A stretch of DNA of 32,400 nucleotides from Candidatus Woesearchaeota archaeon (GCA_018263355.1 JAANXH010000012.1:1-32400); one strand, 5' to 3'. Numbered from the stretch's first letter, positions 22,140 to 29,677 are shown. Notes: generated by a model not told the origin, from the sequence alone. Translations and numbers: made by a program.

Positions 22140-22257
22140 ATATACCCCCAACAATTTCAATTATTGTAAAAGATAAATTCAAGAAGAACGCTGTTTTAAT
22201 ATTGGTAGTACTATCATGATGATGTCCATGATGACTGTGAGTCTTCTTTTTAGTCAT
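22036..22257 (-). pseudogene. Truncated CDF-family cation-efflux protein (N-terminus only)
   Basis: The first 42 residues match the start of CDF (CzcD-type) zinc/cadmium exporters: the His-rich KKKTHSHHGHHHD followed by helix 1, KTAFFLNLSFTIIEIVGGIFT. After that the frame enters the inverted-repeat element and reads unrelated sequence (RGFRPNAF) to a stop. The remaining five helices and the metal-binding HxxxD motifs are missing. Upstream genes on the same strand are intact. It is probably inactivated by insertion plus deletion, leaving the ATPase as the metal exporter. Confidence 0.75.
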
Positions 22258-22267
22258 TTTAATTGCA

Positions 22268-23461
22268 TTATTCTGTAAATTTTTTAATCTTTCTAATTTC
22301 TTCTATTAATATATCACATTCTTCTTTTGTATTGTAAAGATATAATGATATTCTTGCAGAACCATCTAATCCATGCTTGTTAAACCATGAATGCACACAA
22401 TGCATACCTGATCTTATCATAATATTAGAACTTTCATTAAGTATCCCTGCAACTTCATGATGATGTACCCCTTTAATATTGAAACTTATTATACCTCCTC
22501 TTTTACTTGGATCAGTATCTCCTAATAGTGTAATACCCATATCAATTAATTTTCCTGAAATATATTGATTTAATTTATATTCATGTTTTTCAATATTTTT
22601 CATACCTATTTTTTTCAAATATTCTGCAGCCTCTGCTAGACCAATGATTCCTGCGTAATTTTGCAGTCCTGCTTCAAATCGTTCAGGAATATCTTCAGGT
22701 TCATAACCTGTGTAAGTGCTGTTCTTTACTGTGTCCCCACCAACTAAGAATGGCTTTAATTCTTCCAGTAAATGAAGTTTACCATATAAAACACCAGTTC
22801 CACTGGGACCAAGCATTTTATGTCCTGAAAAAACCAAGAAATCAGCATCTAGTTTCTTAACATTGATTTCTTTATGAGGGACTGCTTGTGCTCCATCCAC
22901 TAAAATTAAACTCTTATCTTTATGAGCTAATCTTATCATTTCTTCAATAGGTTGGGAAGTTCCATCTAAATTTGAAGTAAAAACTGTTGAAACAAGTTTC
23001 ACATCTTCAGTCAGTTTAGATTTAAAATCTTCAATATCACCAAAGTTGAATATTTTATGAATTATTCCTTTCTCCTGTAACAATTGAAAAGGAATTAAGT
23101 TACTATTATGCTCTTTATCACTTGTTAAAACTGTATCTCCTGATTTAAGATTTAATGAATTAGCAATCAAGTTTATTCCTTCAGTGGTATTCCTGGTAAA
23201 AACAATTTCTTCTTTTCTCTTTGCTCTAATAAAATCCTGCATGATTTTTCGTGCATGATTAATTTCTTCTGTAACCTTTCTTCCATATGTATGACCACTT
23301 CTTCCTGCACAAGCAGGAAACTCTTTATAATATTTATTAATAGCTTTAATAACCTGATTAGGTTTTAATGTTACACATGCTGAATCCATATATATTGGTA
23401 TCATGCCATTTATTTTTTGATTGTATATGGGAAAATCTTTTTTAATTTGATTAATATTCAT
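22268..23461 (-). CDS. SufS/CsdA-like cysteine desulfurase (class V aminotransferase fold)
   Basis: A 397-residue PLP enzyme. It opens with IYMDSACVTLKPNQV (the DxA..xxKP start of SufS), has EHNSN (His118 stacks on PLP), DGAQAVPHKE, the Schiff-base Lys215 in FSGHKMLGPSGTGVL, and a catalytic Cys355 in RSGMHCVHSWF, where group II desulfurases have RxGHHCAxP. It would take sulfur from cysteine onto Cys355 for Fe-S or thiol use. The start overlaps the DsbA-like stop as ATGA. With no sufBCD visible, a general sulfur role or a related lyase is possible. Confidence 0.8.
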   Translation of the reverse strand: MNINQIKKDFPIYNQKINGMIPIYMDSACVTLKPNQVIKAINKYYKEFPACAGRSGHTYGRKVTEEINHARKIMQDFIRAKRKEEIVFTRNTTEGINLIANSLNLKSGDTVLTSDKEHNSNLIPFQLLQEKGIIHKIFNFGDIEDFKSKLTEDVKLVSTVFTSNLDGTSQPIEEMIRLAHKDKSLILVDGAQAVPHKEINVKKLDADFLVFSGHKMLGPSGTGVLYGKLHLLEELKPFLVGGDTVKNSTYTGYEPEDIPERFEAGLQNYAGIIGLAEAAEYLKKIGMKNIEKHEYKLNQYISGKLIDMGITLLGDTDPSKRGGIISFNIKGVHHHEVAGILNESSNIMIRSGMHCVHSWFNKHGLDGSARISLYLYNTKEECDILIEEIRKIKKFTE

Positions 23462-24381
23462 TTTAATAACCTCTTATATACTCTATATGGCTTAGGTCCT
23501 ACAACTACATCTCCATTGATAAACACTGTTGGAGTGCCATAAATTCCAGTTTTTTGAATTTCAGATATCTGAAGCCTAGTCAAGTTCTGAATTCTTTCAG
23601 TGTCTGAGCATTGTCTTATTGCTTCTTTATCCAGGCCAATTTTTTCAACAACCTTAAGTAGATAATCTTCATTTCTGAGTACAGATACATCTGTTGAGAA
23701 TAACTCATCATTGAATTCTACAAACTTCTTGCTGTCAACTTCATTGATGCAATTCAAAATATTTGAAATGAAACGAGTATCCTCTTTTACAGGAAGATGA
23801 GCAAATATAAAATTAACATCTTGCCTTTCCGCTAGTTTTTTTATAGTTGGATATGAATCTCTTGTGTAAGGGCAAGCATAACATCCTATGAAAACCACAT
23901 CATTCTCCGCCCCTTGGTCTATCTTTGGAAATGATTCCAAATTTACATTTTCCAAAGACAAACTTTCTTTGGTTTGCGGTTCAACAGAGCAAGATGCTTC
24001 TGTTTGAGCAGTTGAAACTTTGCTGTTACTTCCCAACGGATCAAATATGCAAAATCCATCTTCGTTAGGGCCATTGCAGTTGCCATATAGATAATAATTA
24101 TAACCGCCAATCCCTGTGTAAATAATGCTTACAATAAAGATTACTGTAAAGAACCACGATATTCCCTCAAAATGTCTAAAAGTAAATCTTGCAACAGTAG
24201 GATTTTTTCTCATTAGCTTGCCAGTAATTTGGCTTTTCAATCTTTTATCAAGACCTGTTTCACATTTTCTTAAAGTAACTCTTCTAAAGACACAATCAAA
24301 TGCTTCTAAAGCAATCTTTCTATGAGTAGCACTAAATATGCCAAGAATTCCAAACACGATCATAGCTAATATACATATCAT
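23458..24381 (-). CDS. Membrane-anchored DsbA-family thiol-disulfide oxidoreductase
   Basis: A 307-residue protein. Two hydrophobic segments (about 1-18 and 75-95) flank a basic Cys-containing loop. After a Ser/Glu linker, residues about 158-307 form a DsbA-like thioredoxin fold with CYAC (167-170) in VVFIGCYACPYT and the cis-Pro motif GIYGTPTVFINGD. The DsbA helical insert lies between. The redox domain is expected outside the cell, as partner of the CcdA-like protein at 28270 (inference). Shine-Dalgarno GAGGTGAT precedes the ATG, and the gene sits between another DsbA-type gene and the desulfurase in one operon. Confidence 0.8.
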   Translation of the reverse strand: MICILAMIVFGILGIFSATHRKIALEAFDCVFRRVTLRKCETGLDKRLKSQITGKLMRKNPTVARFTFRHFEGISWFFTVIFIVSIIYTGIGGYNYYLYGNCNGPNEDGFCIFDPLGSNSKVSTAQTEASCSVEPQTKESLSLENVNLESFPKIDQGAENDVVFIGCYACPYTRDSYPTIKKLAERQDVNFIFAHLPVKEDTRFISNILNCINEVDSKKFVEFNDELFSTDVSVLRNEDYLLKVVEKIGLDKEAIRQCSDTERIQNLTRLQISEIQKTGIYGTPTVFINGDVVVGPKPYRVYKRLLK

Positions 24382-24411
24382 TCGATCACCTCAGGATAAA
24401 AATAAAAAAAA

Positions 24412-25455
24412 TTAAACTCCGCATCCTGCTGCAGTAGCTGAACCTCCTTGAGTGTCAAAGCCGAAACCTGGTGCAGGTGTGCCAAACGAAGTCATGTCTG
24501 TATTACATTCTTCAGGCTTATCAGTGAAAGTTCCGCAGATTGTATTCAGAATGCTTTGAGCATCTCTTCCGCTTTGTGCCTGTTGTCCATTGATAACTAA
24601 AGTTGGCGATCCTCTAACCCCATATTTTTGGTTTTCTGCATCATACACTTTGAAAGGTGGGAATCTACCCCTCCACTCGCTTTTTTGTGGGTCTTCATAA
24701 AGTTCAGTGACTTTATACTTTTCATCAGTTTCTTTTACACACTGACTTATATCTGATTCACTAAGTCCGGCAATAGCAAGTGCCTTAGCTGAACTCTCTG
24801 TTTCAAGGAACTTGCCTAAATAAGTTAGGTATTTGTCATTGTAATCTCTTTGTATGCAATATTGTCTTAATTCTTCATCAAGCTCTTTCTTACCATGCAT
24901 TGCATAATTTACGAATTTTACCTTAAAATCAATTTTATCCCCTAGCTCTTTAACAACAGGCAACATTCCCTTTTCCATTTGTGTTCCATATGGACAATGA
25001 CTCATAACAAATAATTCAACATTGGGTTTATCAGATTTTTGAAGATTTGTTGGAGCAGATTGAGCTTCTTTTTGCTGTTGTTGTGGCTTCTTTGTTAAAT
25101 CAACTGCTTGAGGAAACAACATTTTTCCATCCTTAGAAACATAGGATTCCATTTCTTTTCCATTTATATTTAATTTAAGTAGATACATACCATTGGACTC
25201 TTCAACTCCTTCAAGCTTAGCTGTTGCCTGACCCTGCATGAGGTTTTCATTAATTAATTTAACAGTTTTGTCTGCAACAACATTGCTGCTCAAAGTAGCT
25301 CCATTTGCAGATCCGTTTCCGAATTCCCCCATAAAAAAGGATATTATTAACAGCACGCTTAATACTGCTGTTGATGCCTGCCAAATTCTCACTTTCTTTA
25401 TTTTGATTTTATCATGCTTATGTTTTGAATGCTTATGTTTTCCCATTTGTTTCAA
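24412..25455 (-). CDS. DsbA/FrnE-like thioredoxin-fold protein with single-Cys CPYG site
   Basis: A 347-residue protein. The His/Lys-rich N-terminus (KHKHSKHKHDK) precedes one signal/anchor helix (about 27-43). Residues about 146-310 are a DsbA-like domain with LFVMSHCPYG (Cys154, no resolving Cys at +3), a helical insert with CIQRDY and SQCVKE, and the cis-Pro motif GSPTLVINGQ. The tail is Gly-rich and ends SATAAGCGV, placing one Cys two residues from the C-terminus, possibly a tethered redox partner of Cys154. The single-Cys CPYG form points to isomerase, reductase or sulfur-relay activity rather than an oxidase. Confidence 0.75.
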   Translation of the reverse strand: MKQMGKHKHSKHKHDKIKIKKVRIWQASTAVLSVLLIISFFMGEFGNGSANGATLSSNVVADKTVKLINENLMQGQATAKLEGVEESNGMYLLKLNINGKEMESYVSKDGKMLFPQAVDLTKKPQQQQKEAQSAPTNLQKSDKPNVELFVMSHCPYGTQMEKGMLPVVKELGDKIDFKVKFVNYAMHGKKELDEELRQYCIQRDYNDKYLTYLGKFLETESSAKALAIAGLSESDISQCVKETDEKYKVTELYEDPQKSEWRGRFPPFKVYDAENQKYGVRGSPTLVINGQQAQSGRDAQSILNTICGTFTDKPEECNTDMTSFGTPAPGFGFDTQGGSATAAGCGV

Positions 25456-25463
25456 ACCTCCAT

Positions 25464-25544
25464 TTATCTAAGTATGAAATATATTAGTATTAACACTATT
25501 ATGATGCCAATAACCCCTAAAATATATTCGAGTTTATATTTCAT
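25464..25544 (-). CDS. 26-aa single-helix membrane peptide (not in ORF track)
   Basis: ATG at 25544 reads MKYKLEYILGVIGIIIVLIL followed by IYFILR and a stop 8 bases before the CPYG-protein start codon. A positively charged N-terminus, one long hydrophobic stretch and an Arg at the end fit a small membrane protein. The tight spacing fits an operon leader gene. No clear ribosome site precedes it; GATTATATTAAG about 30 bases upstream may be its TATA box. Chance ORF status cannot be excluded. Confidence 0.45.
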   Translation of the reverse strand: MKYKLEYILGVIGIIIVLILIYFILR

Positions 25545-25678
25545 GTATTCTTTAGAAAAAGGTGCTGCTTAATATAATCTTGCCCGTAAACTGTTGCCTT
25601 AAAACCGGCCAAAAGTGCATAATTATAGTTTTAGACTGTTTATATCGGTTTTTTTTAATCTGAAGAATTTGATACATT

Positions 25679-25735
25679 AAAAATTTTGCAAGCACAAACT
25701 AAGGGCTTTAGCGCATAGCAAGCTTCAAAATTTTT
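25679..25735. repeat. Inverted repeat in intergenic region
   Basis: AAAAATTTTG (25679-25688) pairs with CAAAATTTTT (25726-25735), followed inward by AAGC (25690-25693) / GCTT (25722-25725). Together with the next hairpin it makes a structured 3' region. Confidence 0.55.
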
Positions 25736-25741
25736 GAGTGA

Positions 25742-25782
25742 TCAAGAACTGCACACTGTGGACTTTAGTCCGCAGTTCTTGA
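25742..25782 (-). terminator. Strong hairpin at the 3' end of the membrane-regulator gene
   Basis: TCAAGAACTGC (25742-25752) pairs perfectly with GCAGTTCTTGA (25772-25782), enclosing a second stem GGACT-TT-AGTCC. It overlaps the last codons of the gene at 25765, whose final residues (SRTAD) are encoded by the stem. A terminator or small inserted element is likely. Confidence 0.55.
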
Positions 25783-26277
25783 CAAATTAACTCGCAAAAA
25801 CAACTGGTTTGTTCTGCCTTTCTTTTTCTTTTTGATAAGTTCTTTATCTTCCAACATCCCAACAATTATACTTAATTTTGATTTATGGATGTCAGTTCTG
25901 ATCCCTAATGTATGTTGGGTAATTCCATCTTGGTTTTTTATAGCTGTCAACACTCTTTTCTCATCCTCTTTCAATCCCTTTAATATCAGATTGAATCTTT
26001 CTTCTTTTGATTTTATAGAAGCATTTTCCTTGAGTTTTTTCACAAGAGTTTCATGAGACTTTTCAAAGAAAAGAAGATATACACCAAGAGTAAGAGTCCC
26101 AACTATAACTGCAATCCCGCCATGCACTAAGTAAGAAGGTTCATGAGCAGTACAAGTGTCGGCACAAGCACAGGCATTAGTTTGTAATGCAGTAAGCCTT
26201 GATGCGAAGCCCCACATAAGTAAACTAAATAAAATACTCAGACCAATGATGATTAAGCCTAGTTTTTTATTATCCAT
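25765..26277 (-). CDS. Membrane-tethered winged-helix regulator with Cys-rich external loop
   Basis: A 170-residue protein. Two helices (about 6-24 and 52-70) enclose a short loop, TNACACADTCTAHE, with Cys36, Cys38, Cys42 and His45, a credible metal or redox sensor outside the membrane. The cytoplasmic part has a charged linker and a MarR/IclR-like winged helix: LKEDEKRVLTAIKNQDGITQHTL, then KSKLSIIVGMLEDKELI and a basic wing KKKKKGRTNQLFLRV. Archaea use such membrane-bound HTH proteins for signal transduction. It may control the neighbouring redox or metal genes (inference). A TATA-like CTTTATATTTATAG and GGGAGA precede the start. Confidence 0.7.
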   Translation of the reverse strand: MDNKKLGLIIIGLSILFSLLMWGFASRLTALQTNACACADTCTAHEPSYLVHGGIAVIVGTLTLGVYLLFFEKSHETLVKKLKENASIKSKEERFNLILKGLKEDEKRVLTAIKNQDGITQHTLGIRTDIHKSKLSIIVGMLEDKELIKKKKKGRTNQLFLRVNLSRTAD

Positions 26278-26456
26278 TTTCCGATTTCTCCCTATAAATA
26301 TAAAGCTTATTTGTTTACTTTTTAAATTATTCGTTTTAAAATATTCAACTCAAGTGTTATTGACTTGTAGTTTTCTTGCCCCTTGATACTTTATTATGAC
26401 GTCATGAAAATCAAAAATTTTCAGGATGGCAAAAAGCTATAGTGTAGAAACATATT

Positions 26457-26573
26457 ATTCGGATGTGTTGAAAAATATACTGATGATGAAGGCAGCGACG
26501 GTCATGCTCTGCATGCCCTATTACGTTTTCTGACGAAAACTCCATCGCGCCACCATCAGTATATTTTCCGAAT
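26457..26573. repeat. Inner hairpin with a 9-nt one-sided bulge
   Basis: ATTCGG (26457-26462), nine unpaired bases, then AAAATATACTGATG (26472-26485) pair with CATCAGTATATTTTCCGAAT (26554-26573). The loop holds GCATGC and TTTTCTGACGAAAA. No coding potential is seen. Confidence 0.65.
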
Positions 26574-26787
26574 ATTTAGTACTTATACTAGTGCTTTTTG
26601 AGCATATCAGCTTCGCTTCTTTTGATAAACTCCACTTCTTGCCCTTAATGTATTTCCTTCAAGGCTCACTTTGTTCCCTCGATTGGAGAGAATTCCCTAA
26701 AATATAGTCTCCCTTCAGTCGAATTTATTGGGAACTCAAATTTCACTTTGCGGACGAAATTTTCCCATACGTTGCATGGAAAAAGAA

Positions 26788-26890
26788 CTTAACAGGGTTT
26801 AAAGGGTTCATTCGTCGTTCGCCAAGCTCACTCCTTATTCTCCCAAATTTTTTGCTACGCAAAAAACTTCCCTTAAACCAGATGTTAGTC
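26788..26890 (+). other. attC-like site 10 (103 bp)
   Basis: CTTAACA-GGGTTTAAAGGG pairs with CCCTTAAACCA-GA-TGTTAG. R' GTTAGTC begins at 26884. The R''-side bases are identical to site 9 over AACAGGGTTTAAAGGGTTCA. The interior has TTTTTTGCTACGCAAAAAA. Confidence 0.8.
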
Positions 26891-26970
26891 ATAATTAAAT
26901 TTAAGTTTCTATTGGGTAAAAAAGGGAATTCTCTTTAAAATAGATGGGGGGCAAGAAAACTTTGAACTAT

Positions 26971-28269
26971 TTACCAAAAGAAATCTTCGATGATAATATT
27001 TTGTTTATGAACTCTTAATTCACCCAATGCTTTTTTCACACATTCTTTCATTGGTTCAGGACCGCAGACATAAAACCTAGCATTATCAATATTTGTAATA
27101 TGCCTTTTTATCATGGCTTTATCAATATAACCATTTTCACAAAGTTCATGATAATTGTCATCATTGCTTAGAATATATTTCTTCATAAACCATTTTTCAT
27201 TAATGCGGTCTAACTCTTTCTTAAAAATTATGTCTTCTTTTGTTTTTGATCCATATAGCAAAATGATGTTCTTTGATTTATTGTTATGCAAGTGATCTTT
27301 TATCATGCTCATAAAAGGCGTTATTCCTACGCCTCCTGCAAGAAGAACAATGTCTTTTGCATCATCTTCTATTGTAAATGTTCCAAAAGGCCCTTCTATG
27401 ATTACTTCTTCCCCTTCTTTAAGCTGAGATGCTGTCTTAGTAAATCTTCCTTGCAATTTTATTGTAAAACTCAAATCCCTATCATTTGGAGAACTCGATA
27501 TTGTAAATGGGTGTCTTGCGTATAGTTTATTCTTATTTAATCTCAAGAAGCAAAATTGTCCAGCTTTAAACTTAATCTTCTTATGCTGCTTTAATATTAA
27601 AGTGAAAGTATCTTTTGTTTCCCATCTAACTTCTTTAACTGTAAATTTGCTTGATCTTTGCCTTATCTTATAAGAAGTTCGATATATTATTCCAATAATT
27701 ATTCCTAAAAGAAATACTAAATAAATTCCTTTTACCAGCCAATTATTTGAATCAGATCCGTATTTGAACCCATGATATAAAATAAAAAAGAAAAGAAAAT
27801 AGATTGCAACATGAATATACTGCCAGATAGCATATGAAATTCTTTTATATAATGAGGATGCAATCATAACTCCTATAAAAATATAGAATGCAACTACTCC
27901 GATCGCTAAAGGAAGAACTGCAAAATCAGGAACAATATATTCAAAGAATGATTTTGAAGAGATTATAAATGAGATTGGATGTATCAATGCGAATAAAAGG
28001 ATCGCAAAAGAGAATTTTTTGTTAAAGACTATCGTCTTATCAAGGCCAATAATTTTATCCCAATATCTTGCTGTATCTCCTAGAAAAATCAGAAATGACA
28101 TCATTACAAACGCCATAAGACCAGAGAATCTTCCAACATCATAAAAAAACAAACCAAAAGATAAATTTCGAAGAGGATAAAAAACAATGTACAATAATGC
28201 TAAACTAACAAATATGAACAAGGCAATAAGACCTTTTTTTACAATATTTGCTTTTTGGAATCTATCCAT
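26971..28269 (-). CDS. Ferric-reductase-like flavocytochrome, copy 2
   Basis: A 432-residue protein, paralogous to the 16674 gene along its length, with one extra N-terminal helix (about 12-32). Heme-ligand-type His are in LIHPISF, WQYIHVAIY and ILYHGFKYGSD. The reductase part has ARHPFTISSSPND (FAD), EGPFGTF, LLAGGVGITPF (NAD) and FYVCGPEPMKE. It carries electrons from NAD(P)H to the outer face of the membrane. It is the last of four closely packed genes with CcdA-like, Rieske-like and cytochrome b5-like partners, which would accept those electrons (inference). Confidence 0.85.
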   Translation of the reverse strand: MDRFQKANIVKKGLIALFIFVSLALLYIVFYPLRNLSFGLFFYDVGRFSGLMAFVMMSFLIFLGDTARYWDKIIGLDKTIVFNKKFSFAILLFALIHPISFIISSKSFFEYIVPDFAVLPLAIGVVAFYIFIGVMIASSLYKRISYAIWQYIHVAIYFLFFFILYHGFKYGSDSNNWLVKGIYLVFLLGIIIGIIYRTSYKIRQRSSKFTVKEVRWETKDTFTLILKQHKKIKFKAGQFCFLRLNKNKLYARHPFTISSSPNDRDLSFTIKLQGRFTKTASQLKEGEEVIIEGPFGTFTIEDDAKDIVLLAGGVGITPFMSMIKDHLHNNKSKNIILLYGSKTKEDIIFKKELDRINEKWFMKKYILSNDDNYHELCENGYIDKAMIKRHITNIDNARFYVCGPEPMKECVKKALGELRVHKQNIIIEDFFW

Positions 28270-29037
28270 TTACAACCTCAATAATCCTTTAAAGAAATCC
28301 ACAAAATCAATTGCTGTTGGCAAGACATAATTTTGATACTCCCAACCAAACAAAATAGGTCCTGTCGACCACAATATGTAAAACATTCCAAAGACAATTA
28401 AAGTAATTCCGCTAAAAATCTCAAGTTTTCTTTTCACATTATGGAATCTTTGGTTTATATTTTTCATCCCAAATGAAACAAGAATTCCGATGGCTAAGAA
28501 AACTACATTTGCTCCTAATCCAAAAGCAATAGTGATAACTGAAGTTTTAAAAACTTTACCTAAAGCAAAAGGCAAAAGAAGAAATGTAAATACTGGAACG
28601 CAAGGAGTTATTGTTGATGCAAAGCCAAGTATGCCAGATCCAACAAAAGGATTATCGAACCGTTTAGATTTGCTTAACATATTTTTGCAGCTTTTATGAT
28701 TAAAAAATTTTAGTTTAGCTTTAGCTAAAACCATGATGCCGTAAAATATTGTTAAGAACCCAAAAATGAATACTAGCCATGTTGATATCTTAGGAAATGT
28801 GTTTTGAAAAAAATACAAAAATGCAGCACCCATTAAAGCAGCAACTGTCCCTAAAGTGAAATAACCAATAAACCTTCCTACAGCAAACCCTAATGCGAGT
28901 TTAGCTCCTTTTTTAGCATCATCACCATAACCAAACAAAATAGGAAGATAGACTGGAAGACAAGCAACTAAACATAATGTGACAGAGCTTGTCAACCCAT
29001 ACATAAAAGCAGTTACTACATCAACACCTAATGCCAC
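28270..29037 (-). CDS. ccdA: CcdA/DsbD-type transmembrane thiol-electron transporter
   Basis: A 255-residue protein with about six helices in two inverted halves. Each half opens with a Cys-Pro element: SVTLCLVACLPVYLP (first half) and STITPCVPVFTFLLLP (second half), the Cys pair that shuttles reducing equivalents across the membrane in the CcdA/DsbD/TauE-like superfamily. It is directly adjacent to the flavocytochrome (no gap) and 1 base after the Rieske-like lipoprotein gene. It would export reductant to outside thioredoxin-fold proteins such as the DsbA-like products of this window. Confidence 0.8.
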   Translation of the reverse strand: MALGVDVVTAFMYGLTSSVTLCLVACLPVYLPILFGYGDDAKKGAKLALGFAVGRFIGYFTLGTVAALMGAAFLYFFQNTFPKISTWLVFIFGFLTIFYGIMVLAKAKLKFFNHKSCKNMLSKSKRFDNPFVGSGILGFASTITPCVPVFTFLLLPFALGKVFKTSVITIAFGLGANVVFLAIGILVSFGMKNINQRFHNVKRKLEIFSGITLIVFGMFYILWSTGPILFGWEYQNYVLPTAIDFVDFFKGLLRL

Positions 29038-29038
29038 T

Positions 29039-29485
29039 TTAACTCACATAGATATTGCCATTAAAAACTTCTATGTTGATTATATCTAAAATTGCATTGT
29101 TCTGAAGAGGTGTTCCTGATTTTGCAGTGCCATCAAAATTGTAAGTTCCATGTGAACATGCGAATTCATTTTCATCCACTTCTCCTGCTTTAACTTTTAG
29201 TTTATGAACTGGGCACTTGGCATAATAAGCCATAAATTTTCCATTAAAATTTGCTAGAATAGCATCTTCTTCACCAATTTGAAAGGTTAATACGTCTCCA
29301 GGTTGTAATTCAGATGTTTTCGCCACAAATTGTTTGTCTGCAAGTACCTCTCTTTTTACTTCTGGCTTATTGTCAACTTTTGGTTCTATTACTTCATTTC
29401 CTGTAATTTCCTTTGTTCCACAACCACTTAGAACTATCATACTTAGAACCAAGATAATGGACATGCTTTTTAGTGTGTTTTTCAT
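29039..29485 (-). CDS. Rieske-like lipoprotein with swapped ligand spacing
   Basis: A 148-residue lipoprotein; the signal peptide ends VLSGC with Cys22 as lipidation site. Residues about 48-148 resemble small Rieske/NirD-type ferredoxins: DVLTFQIGEEDAILANFNGK leads to KCPVHKLKVKAGEV and FACSHGTYNFDGT. The ligands read C-x-x-H (Cys91, His94) then C-x-H (Cys110, His112), whereas classical Rieske proteins have C-x-H then C-x-x-H. A 2Fe-2S cluster is therefore likely but unproven. Shine-Dalgarno GAGGGGGT precedes the ATG and overlaps the stop region of the upstream gene. Confidence 0.65.
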   Translation of the reverse strand: MKNTLKSMSIILVLSMIVLSGCGTKEITGNEVIEPKVDNKPEVKREVLADKQFVAKTSELQPGDVLTFQIGEEDAILANFNGKFMAYYAKCPVHKLKVKAGEVDENEFACSHGTYNFDGTAKSGTPLQNNAILDIINIEVFNGNIYVS

Positions 29486-29488
29486 TTT

Positions 29489-29677
29489 TTACCCCCTCAA
29501 AATAAAATTTCTCTCATCAATATAATAACCTTTAATAACCCAGCAATCATCTGCAGAATTATGCTCTGATAAATCGCTTGGTAATTCTGCAACTACATTT
29601 TGAGTAGGATTATTTTTTGAACATCCAACAACTATTCGTATGAATAGTAAACAAATCAATAAACTTATTTTTTTCAT
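29489..29677 (-). CDS. Small lipoprotein with a truncated cytochrome b5-like segment
   Basis: The start is taken at 29677 (second Met of the 29686 ORF) because GAGGT lies 5 bases before it. The 62-residue product has a signal peptide and lipobox (IRIVVGC, Cys19), then LSEHNSADDCWVIKGYYIDE, which matches the first third of cytochrome b5 domains (HNSKDDCWVVI.GxVYD), and stops at NFILRG, before either heme His. The same segment is complete in the 17865 protein. It is first in the four-gene redox operon. It is either a decayed gene or a small lipoprotein; I favour truncation. Confidence 0.55.
   Translation of the reverse strand: MKKISLLICLLFIRIVVGCSKNNPTQNVVAELPSDLSEHNSADDCWVIKGYYIDERNFILRG

Larger units (their letters stand above)
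26369..26961 (+). other. Solitary extended attC palindrome: three arm pairs across site 10
   Basis: Nested in register around site 10: AGTTTTCTTGCCCC (26369-26382) with GGGGCAAGAAAACT (26948-26961), 14 of 14; AGAGAATTCCCT (26687-26698) with AGGGAATTCTCT (26923-26934), 12 of 12; GAACTCAAATTT (26732-26743) with AAATTTAAGTTTC (26897-26909), imperfect. No gene lies inside. The left half also has an inner hairpin and an inverted partial copy of the dispersed repeat (about 26401-26430). Confidence 0.75.

Noticed and set aside
25742-25782. Strong hairpin as an attC site
   Set aside because: No R''/R' core; position at a gene 3' end fits a terminator or small insertion.
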